Assembly (NCBI GenBank): GCA_023375785.1
Contig: SZWC01006725.1
Coordinates: 105,691-136,765, forward strand
Direction: 5' to 3'
Source of the DNA: Penium margaritaceum
Taxonomy: Eukaryota; Streptophyta; Zygnematophyceae; Desmidiales; Peniaceae
Length of the DNA: 31,075 bases
Within the stretch, counting starts at the first letter, position 1. Every line of letters starts with the position of its first letter. Position numbers and translations under genes: made by a program. Positions 28,586-31,075 of this stretch are shown piece after piece. Under the pieces are notes generated by a model. That model did not search any database and had not been told where the DNA came from. It worked only from the letters and a program-made list of their open reading frames with translations.

Positions 28586-28940
28586 GTCTGGACGCTGATT
28601 TTGAGATTTTCTAGCACTGCTCGTATTTTCTCGGCTGTCGAGACCCGGGCACTCGGAAAGCTGTTCCGGTGCCTCGAGGAGACCACCGTTATTGTTATAG
28701 TGGTGTACGCAGTGTGTTCTCCCCGCTGACCCGTTTGGGTTCATCGGGGGTGACGGGGCCCTGTGCGGCTTGCTGCCGGCGCCCCTACTTAAGCCCGCTA
28801 GGGGCTCATTTGTACTCTCTCCTTGTTCTTTTATATTCAGCGTTCCAGACTTAGCCAAATTCTTGCCGTCTTGCATCGCACTCACACACAGAGCTCATGT
28901 TCATTTTTGCATGGGCATGCATGCCCTAAAAGATTTCCAA
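28586..28940 (+). repeat. X 3' LTR, right part
   Basis: It resumes with GTCTGGACGCTG, matching the X 5' LTR from about 16166, and ends TTTCCAA at 28940. It holds hairpin copy b at 28636-28684. The right X target duplication TTCTTG follows. Confidence 0.88.
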
Positions 28941-29570
28941 TTCTTGTGAATGGCCTGCTCTCTTTCTAATGTCAGGCCTGTGAGACTAGATAGTAGCCAA
29001 ACCCTTGGCTCCTCTTGCGCCTGCTTTGCATGTCTACTATCCGGACAACGTTGCCACCAACAGTTACAAGAAGTTTGTACTTGAAACCTGTAGTCTCTCT
29101 CCAACTCCCTTCATACTTTGTTGCTAACACAGCGCATTCCAAAGCACAGTCCGAGCTGCTCAGAGAGCAACTTGAGAAGCCCCTAAACCAAGGTTACGGT
29201 TGTCTGTTTGGAACGCCCATTCGATGGTAGGTTACTGGGTTCAAACCCTACATATCCCAGAGACACAGCCCTCTGGGAACCAACCCGGGTACAAACCCTG
29301 TTGTCTTTTAGGACGTGGCGGCATCGTAAGTCCCAACCCGAAAGGAGCCCATGTGGTTACCACCATGCCAGATCTACTTCAACCAAAGAAAAAAGATCGT
29401 TTTACTGCACCATTCTCCCGCACTTGTTAGTCTCGCTGCTTCTTGCTAAGACCTAAGCTTTCAGATACAGTTCCCAAGTGCACCAGGGAACAGGTCCGAG
29501 CACACATGGAGGAAAGGAGAAAATGAGGGGGGCAGGAAGCACATCCATTATTCAGTTACTGAGTCATTGC

Positions 29571-29595
29571 ACGACACGACACGACACGACACGAC
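29571..29595. repeat. (ACGAC)5 microsatellite
   Basis: Five consecutive ACGAC units are followed by one ATGAC variant. Confidence 0.9.
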
Positions 29596-29938
29596 ATGAC
29601 AAGTATTGTTTGCGTCCGGTGTCTCTCACAGCATGCACCATTGACAAGCAGCAAGGCCATGGGGCTCTGGCAAAAGCCAGCTTTCCTTCAAGAAGGTGGT
29701 GTCACCAAGTCAAGCCCGTCAAGGTCTGGAGAAAAGAAGTCGACGAGGACAGCGCGGTGCAGCGCAGCATCGGAATTCGGTCCTTGCGCATCTGCCACCT
29801 GCAATGCACCAACCATGGAATTGAGTAAGCACACATGCGCGCAGCGCACATGCACGGACAAATTATTGCACGCGCATGAGCACATGACCTTGCCGATGGA
29901 CTTTTGCAAACACACAGACAAGAAAGGCAGACATAAGT

Positions 29939-30055
29939 ACGTGTACATGCATGTGCAGATGCAGGTGGACATGCACACGTGTACATACATATGCACTTGC
30001 ACGTGCATATGTAGGTGCATCTGCATGGGCTTGGGCATGGGCACGTGCACATACA
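29939..30055. repeat. TGCA/ACGTG-rich palindromic tract
   Basis: It has repeated TGCATGTGCA, GTGCATATG and GCACGTGCAC blocks, many self-complementary. It is alternating purine-pyrimidine in parts, so Z-DNA or cruciform potential is possible. Confidence 0.5.
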
Positions 30056-30600
30056 CCAACCAAGGGGGCCGACACAAAACATCAGACATGAGGACATGCG
30101 AATAAGTACGTCGGACACACACCCATGCCCAAGCCTACTTCCACAGCCATGGCCATGCGCACGACAATGCCAACTGCCTGTGACTTCGAGACGTGCCGCA
30201 CTGCGTGTGCGTATGAGACCTTGCTTTCTCTTGCCGCCGTTCACAAAGCAAGACTTTCACAAAACCACGACACCATGTGCGCGAAATCAGGGCAAGCAGT
30301 GCTGTGCAAATACTGACACACAGCGACGCAACGTGGGCGAGGAAGGGAAATGAAATCATGGGCAGTAGTGCGAGGGCGACAGTGCAGACTTGAGGGAAAC
30401 AAACGCCGTTGATCCAGCAAGGACAAGGGAATAAGGCACCCACACATTAAAAGAGGCATAAAGCTACCTCCTTGGCCTTGTTCCAATCGGCTGCACGAGC
30501 CGTCACCGTTGAAACAACGCTGTGAATGCCATCACGTGCGGCGTCCATGCCCTGCTCTAGTTCCTGACCAAACATGTGGGAGGACAGGATGCCACACACC

Positions 30601-30814
30601 ATGTGCCATGCCATGAGCATATGTGCCCTGCCATGAGCATATGTGCCATGCCATGAGCATATGTGCCATGCCATGAGCATATGTGCCATGCCATGAGCAT
30701 ATGTTCCATGCCATGAGCATATGTTCCATGCCATGAGCATATGTTCCATGCCATGAGCATATGTGCCATGCCATGAGCATATGTGCCATGCTATGAGCAT
30801 ATGTGCCACGCCAT
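30601..30814. repeat. 20-bp satellite, ten full units and a partial one
   Basis: The consensus is ATGTGCCATGCCATGAGCAT. Units are head to tail with no spacers. Variants: unit 2 has CCTG, units 6-8 share ATGTTCC, unit 10 has CTAT. Three consecutive units sharing one variant suggest recent local duplication. The minus strand is open in more than one frame because 20 is not a multiple of 3. Confidence 0.95.
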
Positions 30815-30978
30815 CATTAGCAGGGAGCGGTACAAGCAGTTTCAAACACAGAGGTAGACCAGCAGCGGAAAGCAATGCGCACATGGGAGAGAGGAGAACG
30901 TGGTCAGGCACACCAATCGATGAAAATCTGGAAGCAGGGAAAACAATGAAGCGGAAAGGGGAAGGGGAGCACACTGAG

Positions 30979-31075
30979 ACACACACACCACACACACACA
31001 CAACACACACAACACACACACACACACACACACAACACACACAACACACACACAACACACACAACACACAACACA
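30979..31075. repeat. CA-rich microsatellite at the window edge
   Basis: It consists of (CA)n blocks with periodic AACA interruptions and continues to the end of the window. Confidence 0.95.

Larger units (their letters stand above)
15854..28940 (+). mobile_element. X: non-autonomous LTR retrotransposon, split by E3
   Basis: Its 5' LTR is 15854-16519. Its 3' LTR is in two parts, 21821-22136 and 28586-28940, because E3 inserted into it. It has a PBS, a CAG-rich leader, one long open frame with a CCHC knuckle, a hairpin array, and a polypurine tract directly before the 3' LTR. I find no protease, integrase or RT motif between the LTRs. Its own length is about 6.6 kb. LTR ends (TGTTGG to TTTCCA), PBS position and purine tract resemble E2, so enzymes of that lineage may mobilise it. 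LTR copies differ by roughly 6% in the first 170 bases (hand count). Confidence 0.85.
28947..30600. other. Flanking DNA with no supported gene
   Basis: Short open frames exist on both strands but none shows a domain, codon constraint or start context that I can defend. It contains a five-unit ACGAC repeat (29571-29595) and a TGCA-rich stretch (about 29939-30055). Confidence 0.5.

Noticed and set aside
29226..29252. Second B-box-like motif GGGTTCAAACCC
   Set aside because: It is a short palindrome with no A box or tRNA fold around it.
30601..30814. CRISPR-like array
   Set aside because: The repeats are contiguous with no spacers, and the surroundings are eukaryotic retrotransposons.
30532..31067. 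Minus-strand frames rich in HMLMAWHICSWHGTYAHG-type repeats and Cys/Val
   Set aside because: They are translations of the 20-bp satellite and the CA microsatellite, open in more than one frame.
1..31075. Calling a reassigned genetic code (TAG as Gln) outright
   Set aside because: TAG replaces only a minority of Gln codons, is rare in the young E3 and common in the old E2, and parallel CTG-to-CTA changes occur at Cys codons. Decay explains all of this without a new code, though host genes are needed to exclude it.

Overview
This is eukaryotic, retrotransposon-dominated DNA with no recognisable host gene. Nearly everything that can be identified belongs to Ty1/copia-type LTR retrotransposons in pol order protease, integrase, reverse transcriptase, RNase H. 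Three elements have a primer-binding site resembling the initiator-tRNA-Met type (core ATCAGAGC). The element types, the CAG-rich low-complexity DNA and the decay pattern (CAG to TAG, which suggests CHG-context cytosine methylation) point to the green lineage, plausibly a repeat-rich streptophyte alga. That placement is inference.

I call the elements E1 to E4 and X. Positions 1-640 hold a broken acidic reading frame with an 11-residue repeat and a cluster of GGATTCGCGAATCC palindromes. Positions 637-2653 (+) are E1, a 5'-truncated copia RT/RNase H fragment. It abuts, tail to tail, a minus-strand gag fragment (3595 down to 2654) of E4. The E4 leader continues rightward to 4297, is interrupted by E2, and resumes at 14264, reaching its own PBS at 14623-14611 (-). 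Its LTR lies to the right of that.

E2 (4298-14258, +) is a full-length but heavily decayed element: 5' LTR, PBS, hairpin and CAG-rich leader, a TGACGTCA array, gag, protease, integrase, Pro/Ala linker, RT and RNase H, polypurine tract, 3' LTR. A solo LTR (12283-13130) with a perfect 5-bp target duplication GACGG splits its RNase H region.

X (15854-28940, +) is a second LTR element with target duplication TTCTTG. It has the same style of LTR ends and PBS and a CAG-rich leader, but no protease, integrase or RT. It carries one long Ser/Pro/Thr-rich reading frame with an N-terminal CCHC zinc knuckle, followed by an array of bulged hairpins that also occur in its LTRs. It looks like a non-autonomous element that would rely on enzymes from relatives such as E2. 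Its 3' LTR is split by E3 (22137-28585, +), the youngest and best preserved copia element, with a near-complete pol but a YVGD instead of YVDD active site.

The right end (28947-31075) has no gene that I can support. It holds simple repeats: a pentamer run, a TGCA-rich tract, a 20-bp satellite and a CA-rich microsatellite. Insertion order read from nesting and LTR divergence: E4, then E2, then the solo LTR; separately X, then E3.
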